The notes under the pieces were generated by a model, which ran no database searches, was not told the origin of the DNA, and worked only from the letters and a program-made list of their open reading frames with translations. A program made the translations under genes and the position numbers. A stretch of DNA of 64,000 nucleotides from Paralcaligenes ureilyticus (lineage in GTDB: Bacteria; Pseudomonadota; Gammaproteobacteria; Burkholderiales; Burkholderiaceae_B): the NCBI RefSeq assembly GCF_004346225.1, contig NZ_SMAJ01000019.1, positions 20,209-84,208 of the forward strand. Reading direction: 5' to 3'. Shown here in pieces: positions 35,169 to 42,552 of the stretch; position 1 is the stretch's first letter; the number at the start of each line of letters is the position of its first letter.

Positions 35169-36037
35169 AAAAGCCGCAGCCCGAGCAACAGGGGATGGAC
35201 TTTCTGCAGTCGCTGCCGCGACGCTGGGTAACCGTCTATATCCCTTTGGCCATATTTGTTTTTGTACTGCTGTTTCCGTTTTACTGGATGGTGATCACGG
35301 CGTTCAAGTCCGACGCGGAACTGGCGTTACACACCAGCAACCCGTTCTGGGTGGTGGCGCCCACGCTGCATCACTTCAAACGGTTGTTGTTCGATACGCC
35401 CTTTAACGGGTGGATGATCAATACGGTGATCGTGTCGGTGGCGGCGACCTTCATATCGCTCACCGCGAGCGTGTTTGGGGCATATGCGATAGAGCGCTTG
35501 CGCTTTCAGGGTTCCAAGCAAGTGGGCCTGGGGATTTTCTTCGCGTATCTGGTGCCGCCGTCGATCCTGTTCATTCCGCTTGCGTCGATCGTGTTCCAGC
35601 TGGGCCTGTTCGACACACGCTGGGCCTTGATTCTTACCTATCCCACGTTCTTGATTCCGTTTTGCACCTGGCTGCTGATGGGGTATTTTCGGTCCATTCC
35701 CTACGAGCTGGAAGAGTGTGCGCTTATCGACGGCGCGACGCGTTGGCAGATTCTGGTGAAGATCATCATGCCCCTGGCCGTTCCTGGATTGATTTCGGCC
35801 GGCATATTCGCATTCACACTTTCCTGGAACGAGTTCATTTACGCGCTGACGTTCATTTCTTCGACCGAGGTCAAAACCGTGCCGGTGGGCATGGTTACGG
35901 AACTGATCGAAGGCGACGTATACCATTGGGGCGAGTTAATGGCCGGCGCCTTGCTGGGGTCTTTGCCGGTCGCGATTGTGTATTCGTTCTTTGTGGAATA
36001 TTACGTGTCGGGGATGACGGGGGCGGTGAAGGAATAA
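35165..36037 (+). CDS. Carbohydrate ABC transporter permease (MalG/UgpE-like)
   Basis: Second permease (290 aa), with an N-terminal FPFYWMVITAFKSDAEL segment and the EAA motif LEECALIDGATRWQILVKIIMPLAVPGLI. The start overlaps the previous stop (ATGA), so the two subunits are coupled. It completes the transporter; the operon probably ends here, as the following 458 bp contain only repeats. Confidence 0.93.
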   Translation: MKKPQPEQQGMDFLQSLPRRWVTVYIPLAIFVFVLLFPFYWMVITAFKSDAELALHTSNPFWVVAPTLHHFKRLLFDTPFNGWMINTVIVSVAATFISLTASVFGAYAIERLRFQGSKQVGLGIFFAYLVPPSILFIPLASIVFQLGLFDTRWALILTYPTFLIPFCTWLLMGYFRSIPYELEECALIDGATRWQILVKIIMPLAVPGLISAGIFAFTLSWNEFIYALTFISSTEVKTVPVGMVTELIEGDVYHWGELMAGALLGSLPVAIVYSFFVEYYVSGMTGAVKE

Positions 36038-36064
36038 TGGATGCGTGGGATGGTATCCCATGTT

Positions 36065-36091
36065 TGTAGCGCCACCCCTTGTGGGTGGCAT
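36065..36091. repeat. Intergenic hairpin repeat, copy 2
   Basis: Begins TGTAGCGCCACCCC, then TTGTGGGTGGCAT; the arms GCCACCC and GGGTGGC pair around CTTGT. Member of the dispersed family, 27 bp after the permease stop. Confidence 0.65.
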
Positions 36092-36141
36092 TCGCTGAAA
36101 GTGGCTCACCCTATCCCGCTTAAAACCTCCTAGCCCCGCGC

Positions 36142-36363
36142 CGTGGGCGGTTAAGGCAGGTCAGGCTCCGACGTGCCCGGTTCTGGCTACGCCAGAACTT
36201 CCCGCGCGAATAATCTGCTTCGGGGCGGCGTGCGAACTCGTGGGGCGATCAGTCCACTGGACTGATCGCAAGCGTCCCACTCAAACAGCGCACGCCTTGG
36301 ATCCCCGAAGCAGATTATTCGCGCGGCGTGCCCGAGTCGCCCGCCCTGCCTTAACCGCCCACG
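36142..36363. repeat. 222-bp nested palindromic element
   Basis: Outer arms are 19-bp perfect inverted repeats (36142-36160, CGTGGGCGGTTAAGGCAGG, against 36345-36363). Inner arms are 23-bp perfect inverted repeats (36203-36225 against 36303-36325, containing AATAATCTGCTTCGGGG). The centre has a 23-bp palindrome (36246-36268) with 11-bp arms CGATCAGTCCA. A small GTTCTGGC/GCCAGAAC hairpin lies at 36180-36198. No coding region is visible. The outer 44 bp recur at 63826-63869. It could be a non-autonomous mobile element or a structured RNA/terminator unit. Confidence 0.7.
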
Positions 36364-36379
36364 TCGCTACATTGTTGAA

Positions 36380-36406
36380 ATGGCAGCCACAAGGGCTGCC
36401 GCTACA
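36380..36406. repeat. Intergenic hairpin repeat, copy 3 (inverted orientation)
   Basis: ATGGCAGCCACAAGGG followed by CTGCCGCTACA, the reverse orientation of copy 2. It lies 16 bp outside the 222-bp palindromic element. Confidence 0.65.
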
Positions 36407-36446
36407 TTGGCAACGGATACGTATTTTATTGGGACGCATACGTATT

Positions 36447-36473
36447 TGTAGCGGCACCCCTTGTGGGTGCCAT
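36447..36473. repeat. Intergenic hairpin repeat, copy 4
   Basis: Begins TGTAGCGGCACCCC and ends TTGTGGGTGCCAT; arms GGCACCC/GGGTGCC. Identical over its 27 bp to copy 7 at 41035-41061. It lies 22 bp beyond the stop of the DenD-like gene. Confidence 0.65.
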
Positions 36474-36495
36474 CTACGCCCAAACCCACTCCCGC

Positions 36496-37476
36496 CTATT
36501 TCCCCCCCGCCTTCAACTCCTCACTTATATATTCCTGCACGATCGCGTCGAAACTGGCGTCGCGCGTAAATCCCATGGCGTTGGCGCGGGTAGTGAGGAA
36601 ATCGCCGGGCCATGAATTGACGATGCGTTCGATGGCCGGATCGATTTGCCAGCGTATGCGTTGTGCGGCCGCAGCGCCGCCTACGCGTTCGAGCGACTGT
36701 GCCATCTCGCCTACGGTCGTAGACAGGCCGGGTAGGTTCAGGGCGCGGCTGGCGCCAAGCAGGCTGCCGATTTCGTGGCCATGTATCAGATTGGCGATGG
36801 CTTTGCCGGGCGAGATCAGCCACAGCGCGGTGCCTGGCGCTACGGGACAGACTGATACGGTGCCGTTTAGCGGCTCGCGTATGATGCCGCTGGCAAAACT
36901 GGACGCGGCTTTGTTGGGGGCGCCGGGGCGCACACATACTGTGGGCATGCGCAGGGCGCGGCCATCGATGAACTGCTTGCGGCTGTAGTCGCTGATCAGG
37001 AGTTCGCCCATGACTTTCTGCGCGCCGTACGAGCTTTGCGGCGTGGTGGGCGTGCTGTCGAGCACTTGTGCGGGCAGAATGCCGCCGAAGGCGGCTACCG
37101 AGCTGGTGAACACGACACGCGGACAGTTGCGATTGTGGCGCGCGCGTTCGAGGATGAGGCGGGTGGCGTCCAGATTGATGCGCATGCCCAGATCGAAGTT
37201 GGCTTCGGCCTCGCCGCTGACGATCGCGGCCAGATGGAAGATGGATTGGGTGTCTGGAGTAACGGCGGCCCGCACGACTTCCGGGTCGGAAATGTCGCCG
37301 GTAATGGTTTGGATGCGGGGGTCGTTAAACCCGTGAGCTGCCACCACATCGAGCAAGGTGATGCGTGAAATGGTCTGTTGAACGCCCTGCGCATCGGCCA
37401 GTGTGTTGCGCTTGAGAAGTGCTTTGGCAAGACGCGAGCCCAGTAGGCCGGCGCCGCCCGTAATCAATATATGCAT
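36496..37476 (-). CDS. NAD-dependent epimerase/dehydratase family, D-erythronate dehydrogenase (DenD)-like
   Basis: Extended-SDR protein (326 aa) with the NAD motif TGGAGLLGSRL near the N-terminus, the segment HLAAIVSGEAEANFDLGMRIN, SSVAAFGG and the active site YGAQK. The pattern resembles D-erythronate dehydrogenase, which oxidises four-carbon sugar acids. The ATG at 37476 is chosen because the Rossmann motif then starts at residue 5. It is convergent with the ABC transporter operon and separate from livF, whose end is 58 bp upstream. A role in the neighbouring sugar-acid block is plausible. Confidence 0.85.
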   Translation of the reverse strand: MHILITGGAGLLGSRLAKALLKRNTLADAQGVQQTISRITLLDVVAAHGFNDPRIQTITGDISDPEVVRAAVTPDTQSIFHLAAIVSGEAEANFDLGMRINLDATRLILERARHNRNCPRVVFTSSVAAFGGILPAQVLDSTPTTPQSSYGAQKVMGELLISDYSRKQFIDGRALRMPTVCVRPGAPNKAASSFASGIIREPLNGTVSVCPVAPGTALWLISPGKAIANLIHGHEIGSLLGASRALNLPGLSTTVGEMAQSLERVGGAAAAQRIRWQIDPAIERIVNSWPGDFLTTRANAMGFTRDASFDAIVQEYISEELKAGGK

Positions 37477-37534
37477 GGAATTTTCCGAGGGACAGTATGC
37501 GTCTAATGATAATGCCGTTTCCCGGTCAATGGCT

Positions 37535-38248
37535 TCAAATGCCCATATAGCTTTGCAGCGTTTCGCGTTGGGCACGCAGTTCGTCGGAGCTTCCCGACCA
37601 CACGACCTGGCCTTTTTCCACGATGTAGTGGCGGTCGGCCAGCGGCAAAAGAGAGTTCAAATTCTTATCGATGCAGATAATCGACAGGCCGATTTTTTTG
37701 AGCTCGCCCAGGCAGTGCCAGATTTCGGCGCGTATCAATGGCGCCAGGCCCTCGGTCGCTTCGTCCAGGATCAGCATTCGCGGATTGGTCATGAGCGCGC
37801 GGCCGATCGCCAGCATTTGCTGTTCGCCGCCCGACAGGTTCGAGCCCAGATTCCCGGCGCGTTCTTGCAACCGTGGAAAGAGGGCGTAGATTTTGTCCAG
37901 GGACCAAGGCGCCGCCGACTTCTGGCGATTGTGGGCGGTGGCGATCAGGTTCTCGGCGACGCTGAGGTTGGGAAAAATCTGGCGTCCCTCGGGAACCAGG
38001 CCGATGCCGGCGCGCGCCACCTTGTAAGACGGGGCTCCGGTAATTTCCTGATCGGCGAAGCGGATGGAGCCTTGCGTGGGCGCCATCAGGCCGACAATGG
38101 ATTTGACGGTGGTGGATTTGCCCATGCCGTTGCGCCCGAGCAGCGTGACGAATTGCCCCTCGATGACCTGAAAGCTCATGCCAAACAGCACCTGACTGGC
38201 GCCGTAAAACGATTCGATCCTGTCCACATCAAGCAATACAGAGCTCAT
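37535..38248 (-). CDS. livF: Branched-chain amino acid-type ABC transporter ATPase LivF
   Basis: LivF-type ATPase, 237 aa: Walker A GRNGMGKST, signature LSGGEQQMLAIGRAL, Walker B MLILDEATEGLAP. Two unusual residues stand out: CIDKNLNSLLPLAD replaces the VEQN-type H-loop, so the switch histidine appears to be Lys/Asn. It overlaps livG by 4 bp and is the last gene of livKHMGF. Confidence 0.93.
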   Translation of the reverse strand: MSSVLLDVDRIESFYGASQVLFGMSFQVIEGQFVTLLGRNGMGKSTTVKSIVGLMAPTQGSIRFADQEITGAPSYKVARAGIGLVPEGRQIFPNLSVAENLIATAHNRQKSAAPWSLDKIYALFPRLQERAGNLGSNLSGGEQQMLAIGRALMTNPRMLILDEATEGLAPLIRAEIWHCLGELKKIGLSIICIDKNLNSLLPLADRHYIVEKGQVVWSGSSDELRAQRETLQSYMGI

Positions 38249-38994
38249 ACGTCGGCCTCATCGCCCAGGTAAGCGGTTCGAACTTCGGGGTTGGCGCGGA
38301 TTTCGGCAATCGAGCCACAGGCGATGCTGCGGCCATACACCAATACCGTAATGCGATCGGCCAGCTTGAAGACCGCATCCATATCGTGTTCGACCAGGAC
38401 GATGCCATATTGGCCTTTTAGATCAAGAAGCAGCGCGGTCATTTTCGCGGATTCGGCCTGGCTCATGCCGGCCATGGGTTCGTCGAGCAGCAGCAGCCTG
38501 GGTTGGCCGGCGAGTACCATGGCCAGTTCCAGTTGGCGCTGTTCACCGTGCGCCAGATCGGCCGCGCGCACATGCAGATATTGGCCCAGGCCCACGCGCT
38601 CCAGCGCCTCTTGCGCGGGTGTCACCAGCGCCGGCTGGGACAGTGCGGGTGTCCAGAACCGGAAGCTATGCCCCTGGTGGGCCTGTATGGTGAGCATCAC
38701 ATTTTGCAACGCCGTGAATTCGGAAAAGACCGAGGTGATCTGGTAGGACCGAGCCAGCCCCAGCAAGGCGCGCTGCTCGGCGCGCAGGCGTGTAATGTCC
38801 TGGTCCTGGAAATGGATCTGGCCGCTGTCGGGTTTGATTTCGCCGGCAAGCTGCGTAATCAGGGTGCTCTTGCCGGCGCCGTTGGGCCCGATGATGGCGT
38901 GCAGCTCGCCGGCCCGCACGTCGAAATCGAAATGATCGGTCGCGACCAGGCCGCCGTAGCGCTTGACGAGCTGCCGGACGGACAAGAGGCTCAT
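38245..38994 (-). CDS. livG: Branched-chain amino acid-type ABC transporter ATPase LivG
   Basis: LivG-type ATPase of 249 aa. Walker A GPNGAGKSTL, the Q-loop LARSYQITSVFSEFTALQNVML, signature variant LAHGEQRQLELAMVL, Walker B LLLLDEPMAGMS and switch VEHDMDAVF are all visible. It overlaps both neighbours by 4 bp (ATGA type). Confidence 0.94.
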   Translation of the reverse strand: MSLLSVRQLVKRYGGLVATDHFDFDVRAGELHAIIGPNGAGKSTLITQLAGEIKPDSGQIHFQDQDITRLRAEQRALLGLARSYQITSVFSEFTALQNVMLTIQAHQGHSFRFWTPALSQPALVTPAQEALERVGLGQYLHVRAADLAHGEQRQLELAMVLAGQPRLLLLDEPMAGMSQAESAKMTALLLDLKGQYGIVLVEHDMDAVFKLADRITVLVYGRSIACGSIAEIRANPEVRTAYLGDEADV

Positions 38995-39989
38995 GGCGCG
39001 CCCCGATCCGCGCCGGGCGCACGGGAAAAACGGCCTTCAAGCTGCCGCAGCAATCCAACCAAGCCTTGCCGGCTGATGATCACGATGATGACCAGAAGCG
39101 GCCCGAAGATAATCATCCAGTGCTCGGTGAGGGACTTGAGCCACTCTTCGGCCAGAATCATGCCCAGCGCTCCGAAAAGCGGACCGACTATCGTACCCAT
39201 GCCGCCCACCACGACCATGGCGATCAGGTCGCCCGAGGTTATCCAGGACATGTAGGAGGGCGAAGCGAATTGCGTCAGGTTGGCGTAGAGCAGGCCGGCC
39301 AGGCCGCACAGCGCGGCCGAGATAACGTACAGGGCCAGTCGATAGCGAAAGGTGGGGTATCCGAGCGCCTTCATGCGCCGTTCGTTCGACTTGGCGGCGC
39401 AGACCACCATGCCGAAGCGCGAGTGCACCAGGCGGTGGCTGGCATATAAACTAAGGCACAGGAGTGCAAAGGCGGCGAAGTACAGCAGGCGGGGTTGCGT
39501 CAGGAGCTCGGTGCCAAAACGCGTGCCGCCGGCCAGTGTCAGGCCATCGTCGCCGCCATAGCGGCTTAAGCTGACGATGAGAAAGAAGAACATCTGGGCA
39601 AACGCCAGGGTGATCATGATGAACGCAATCCCGGTCGTGCGCAGGGCGATGCTGCCGGTAATAAGGCCGACGGCACTGCAGATCAGCAGCGTGGCCAGGA
39701 TTTGCAGCCAGCCATTGTCCACGCCGTGAAAGCTCATGATGCTTGCGGTGTATACGCCCAGACCCAGAAACAGGGCGTGCCCGAAGCTGATGAGGCCGCC
39801 GTAGCCCAGAATCAGATTGAGCGATACGGCGGCCACGGCGAATATCAGGATCCGGGTGACCAAGGTAATGAGAAAGGCGTTGTTGCTGATGCCTGCGTAT
39901 AGCGGCACCAGAGCCAGCAGGGCCAGTAACGCGATCGCCAGCACGGTGCTGGCCGACCATTTGCGGTGGAGGGGAGAGGAAGACATCAT
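38991..39989 (-). CDS. livM: Branched-chain amino acid-type ABC permease LivM
   Basis: LivM-type permease, 332 aa, very hydrophobic, with the family segment LNLILGYGGLISFGHALFLGLGVYTASI and the cytoplasmic EAA-like loop KSNERRMKALGYPTFRYRLALYVISAALCGLAGLLYA. Start overlaps the livH stop as ATGA. Confidence 0.94.
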   Translation of the reverse strand: MMSSSPLHRKWSASTVLAIALLALLALVPLYAGISNNAFLITLVTRILIFAVAAVSLNLILGYGGLISFGHALFLGLGVYTASIMSFHGVDNGWLQILATLLICSAVGLITGSIALRTTGIAFIMITLAFAQMFFFLIVSLSRYGGDDGLTLAGGTRFGTELLTQPRLLYFAAFALLCLSLYASHRLVHSRFGMVVCAAKSNERRMKALGYPTFRYRLALYVISAALCGLAGLLYANLTQFASPSYMSWITSGDLIAMVVVGGMGTIVGPLFGALGMILAEEWLKSLTEHWMIIFGPLLVIIVIISRQGLVGLLRQLEGRFSRAPGADRGAP

Positions 39990-40912
39990 CAGGTATTTTT
40001 TACGGGGAACAAGCCCTGGGGCTTGATGGCCAGCACAAAAGCCATAAGCAGGTAAATGGCCATGGAAGCCAGGGCGGGGCCCGCTACGTCGGCGGTGCTA
40101 CGTTCCAGAAAGCTGCGCAGCAAACCGGGCAGGACGGTGCGTCCCAGCGTGTCGACCACGCCGACGATCAGCGCGGCGTAGAACGCCCCGCGAATCGAGC
40201 CAATGCCGCCGATGACAATCACCACCATCGTGAGGATGAGGATGGGTTCGCCCATGCCCGATTGGACCGACAGGATCGGGCCGGCCAACAGGCCCGCCAC
40301 GCCGGCCAGGACAGCGCCCAAGGCAAAAAGCAGCGAGTTGAGCAAGACGATATTGACCCCCAGCACGCCCACCATGGTCCGGTTGGTGGCGCCGGCGCGG
40401 ATCAGCATGCCGATGCGGGTTTTGTGCACCAGCAGATAACAGCCCAGGGCCACCAGCAGGCCCGCGGTGATGATCACGAAGCGGTAGACGGGGTAGGCAA
40501 TGCCCAGCAAATTAATGGTGCCGGTCAGCGATTCAGGCACCTCCATATAGTAGGGTGACGGCCCCCAGATCATGCGGGTCAGTTCGTTGAAAAACAGAAT
40601 CAGGCCGAAGGTGGCCAGCACCTGATCGAGGTGATCGCGCTGGTAGAGTTTTTTCAGGGCCACCCATTCCACCGCCAGCCCCAGCGCCAGCATGGCAGGG
40701 ACAAGCAGCAGGGTCGCCAGCAGGAATGAGCCGGTGTAGTTATAAATCGAGGCGGCAAAGAAGGCGCCCATCATGTACAAAGAGCCATGGGCGAGGTTGA
40801 CGAAATTCATGATGCCGAAAACCAGGGTCAGGCCGGCCGCCATGAGAAACAGCAGCACGCCAAGCTGCAGACCGTTCAACGCCTGAATAATGACAAGTGC
40901 AAAGCTCAACAA
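39989..40912 (-). CDS. livH: Branched-chain amino acid-type ABC permease LivH
   Basis: LivH-type permease, 307 aa, starting LVIIQALNGLQLGVLLFLMAAGLTLVFGIMNFVNLAHGSLYMMGAF, the family signature, and with the GATNRTMVGVLGVNI loop. It lies 171 bp from the binding-protein gene; that gap contains three hairpin repeats that may alter transcript stability between livK and livH. Confidence 0.94.
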   Translation of the reverse strand: MLSFALVIIQALNGLQLGVLLFLMAAGLTLVFGIMNFVNLAHGSLYMMGAFFAASIYNYTGSFLLATLLLVPAMLALGLAVEWVALKKLYQRDHLDQVLATFGLILFFNELTRMIWGPSPYYMEVPESLTGTINLLGIAYPVYRFVIITAGLLVALGCYLLVHKTRIGMLIRAGATNRTMVGVLGVNIVLLNSLLFALGAVLAGVAGLLAGPILSVQSGMGEPILILTMVVIVIGGIGSIRGAFYAALIVGVVDTLGRTVLPGLLRSFLERSTADVAGPALASMAIYLLMAFVLAIKPQGLFPVKNT

Positions 40913-40936
40913 GGGCTCCTGGGTTTACTTCGCGTG

Positions 40937-41061
40937 ATGGCAGCCTTTTTGTGGCTGCCATTTTTTCGCAGGCCTCGCTTCGGCGGTTGTGCCACCCACA
41001 AGGGGTGGCGCTACAGAACATTCCGGTTGGTTTTTGTAGCGGCACCCCTTGTGGGTGCCAT
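40937..41061. repeat. Three clustered intergenic hairpin repeats (copies 5-7) between livK and livH
   Basis: Copy 5 at 40937-40961 is a perfect palindrome (ATGGCAGCC-TTTTTGT-GGCTGCCAT) followed by six T on the plus strand. Copy 6 at 40990-41015 is in reverse orientation (TGCCACCCACAAGG, then GGTGGCGCTACA). Copy 7 at 41035-41061 starts TGTAGCGGCACCCC. They occupy most of the 171-bp gap inside the liv operon. No gene is present. Confidence 0.7.
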
Positions 41062-41083
41062 TGTTATAACTGGAACCGCCCGC

Positions 41084-42280
41084 TTACTTCAAAGGGCACG
41101 ATGCCGCAAAGTTGGCACGCTTCTGAATGTGAATAGGACTGACCGCCTTGAGTTCGGCGCCGTTTTTGCCTTCGACGACGTCAACCCGGTAAAACGGGCC
41201 ATCGGCAATTTGGTTGGAGGCAAACTTGAATGCGCCGCGCACGGATTTGAAATCGGCCGATTTCAAGGCGCTGCGGAATGCCGACGCGTTGGACACATCC
41301 CCCTTCACCTTGGCGATGGCTGAATCGAGCAGGCTGGCTGCATCGTACGACTGCGCTGCGTACATGGAAGGCTGGCGTTTATAGGCTTTGACGAAAGCCT
41401 CGACAAATTGCTTGTTTTGCGGATTGTCGAGATTGGGGGCGTAAGGCGCGCTGGTGATCGCGCCTACGGCCAGCGATTTAAGCGCCGGCAAGGTGCTGCC
41501 ATCGATCGTCGATACCGATACCAGCGGCAGCTTGCCCAGGAGACCCGCCTGGCGGTATTGCTTGACGAAGTTCACGCCCATGCCGCCGGGGTAGAAAACA
41601 TAGACCGCGTCGGGTTTGGAGGCTTGCAATTGAGCGATTTCGGCCGAGTAATCGGGTTGGTTGACCTGCGTGTAGACCTCGTTGACGATCTTGCCGGTGA
41701 AGTCGCGCTTGAAGCCCGATACGGCGTCGCGCCCGGCCTGGTAGTTGGCCGCCATGACGTAGACGTTTTTGTAGCCCAAGTCGGAGGTAAGCTGGCCGCC
41801 CGCTTCGTGCAACTGATCGTTGTCCCACGAAGTGGAGAAGAAGAACGGCGAGCACGATTTGCCCGCAATCGGGGCCGGCCCGGCGTTGGAGCCGATGAGG
41901 AACACCTTGGCGTCGGTGATGGGCTTGTGAATGGCCATCATGACATTGGAGAAGGTGACTCCGGTAATGATGGGGACATGGTCGCTTTTGATCAGTTTGG
42001 TGGCTGCTTGCACGCCCAGGTCGGGCTTGAGCTGATCATCTTCGCGGATGACGGTCACCGGCACGCCGCCCAGCTTGCCGCCTTTTTGCTGGATCGCCAG
42101 CATGAAGGCGTCGTATTCGTCCTGGCCGAGTGCTCCGGCCGGCCCCGACAGCGTACCGATAAAGCCGATTTTCAGGGGTTCCTGGGCTTGGCTGGGAGCA
42201 CCGGCGGCGCATAGCAGGGCCGTTGCGAGTGTGGCAAGAAGAAGGCCGCGCCGTTTGGCAGGCAAGGGTGCTGGGCTCAT
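41084..42280 (-). CDS. livK: Branched-chain amino acid-type ABC substrate-binding protein LivK-like
   Basis: Periplasmic binding protein type 1, 398 aa, with a signal peptide (LLLATLATALLCAAGAPSQA, then QEPLKIGFIGTLSGPAGALGQ). The fold markers IREDDQLKPDLGVQAATKLI and VFYPGGMGVNFVKQYRQAGL are typical. Ligands of this family range from branched amino acids to amides and aromatic acids, so the symbol denotes family, not proven specificity. First gene of the liv operon. Confidence 0.92.
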   Translation of the reverse strand: MSPAPLPAKRRGLLLATLATALLCAAGAPSQAQEPLKIGFIGTLSGPAGALGQDEYDAFMLAIQQKGGKLGGVPVTVIREDDQLKPDLGVQAATKLIKSDHVPIITGVTFSNVMMAIHKPITDAKVFLIGSNAGPAPIAGKSCSPFFFSTSWDNDQLHEAGGQLTSDLGYKNVYVMAANYQAGRDAVSGFKRDFTGKIVNEVYTQVNQPDYSAEIAQLQASKPDAVYVFYPGGMGVNFVKQYRQAGLLGKLPLVSVSTIDGSTLPALKSLAVGAITSAPYAPNLDNPQNKQFVEAFVKAYKRQPSMYAAQSYDAASLLDSAIAKVKGDVSNASAFRSALKSADFKSVRGAFKFASNQIADGPFYRVDVVEGKNGAELKAVSPIHIQKRANFAASCPLK

Positions 42281-42469
42281 GGTATCTCCTGGTCGTTGTT
42301 ATGAATAAACGCATAAATTACATGAAGCTTAAAACATTTGCTATCGGGATAAACCCAAATCGTAGCGTCTACGCGGGTTCGGGAGAACAAACCACGTACG
42401 AGCATAGAGGAATTTTTGTATTCCCAAGTAATGAAAATTTAGTGTTCAAATATAACCAATAAGAATACA

Positions 42470-42503
42470 AACGCCCCATGTACAACACGGTACATGGGGC
42501 GTT
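42470..42503 (-). terminator. Terminator of the rpmH-rnpA-yidD-yidC operon
   Basis: A perfect 14-bp stem (AACGCCCCATGTAC with its complement) around a 6-nt loop, 50 bp beyond the yidC stop. On the minus strand it is followed by the T-rich TTGTATTCTTATTGG. The rest of 42281-42552 holds the livK upstream region and no gene. Confidence 0.75.
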
Positions 42504-42552
42504 GGAGAGCGTAGCGGCAACGGCGGGGCTCGTTGCGCACCGGGAGGGGCCG

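Noticed and set aside
36065..36473. CRISPR array
   Set aside because: The repeats are few, imperfect, in both orientations and irregularly spaced, without cas genes or uniform spacers; they are hairpin repeats.
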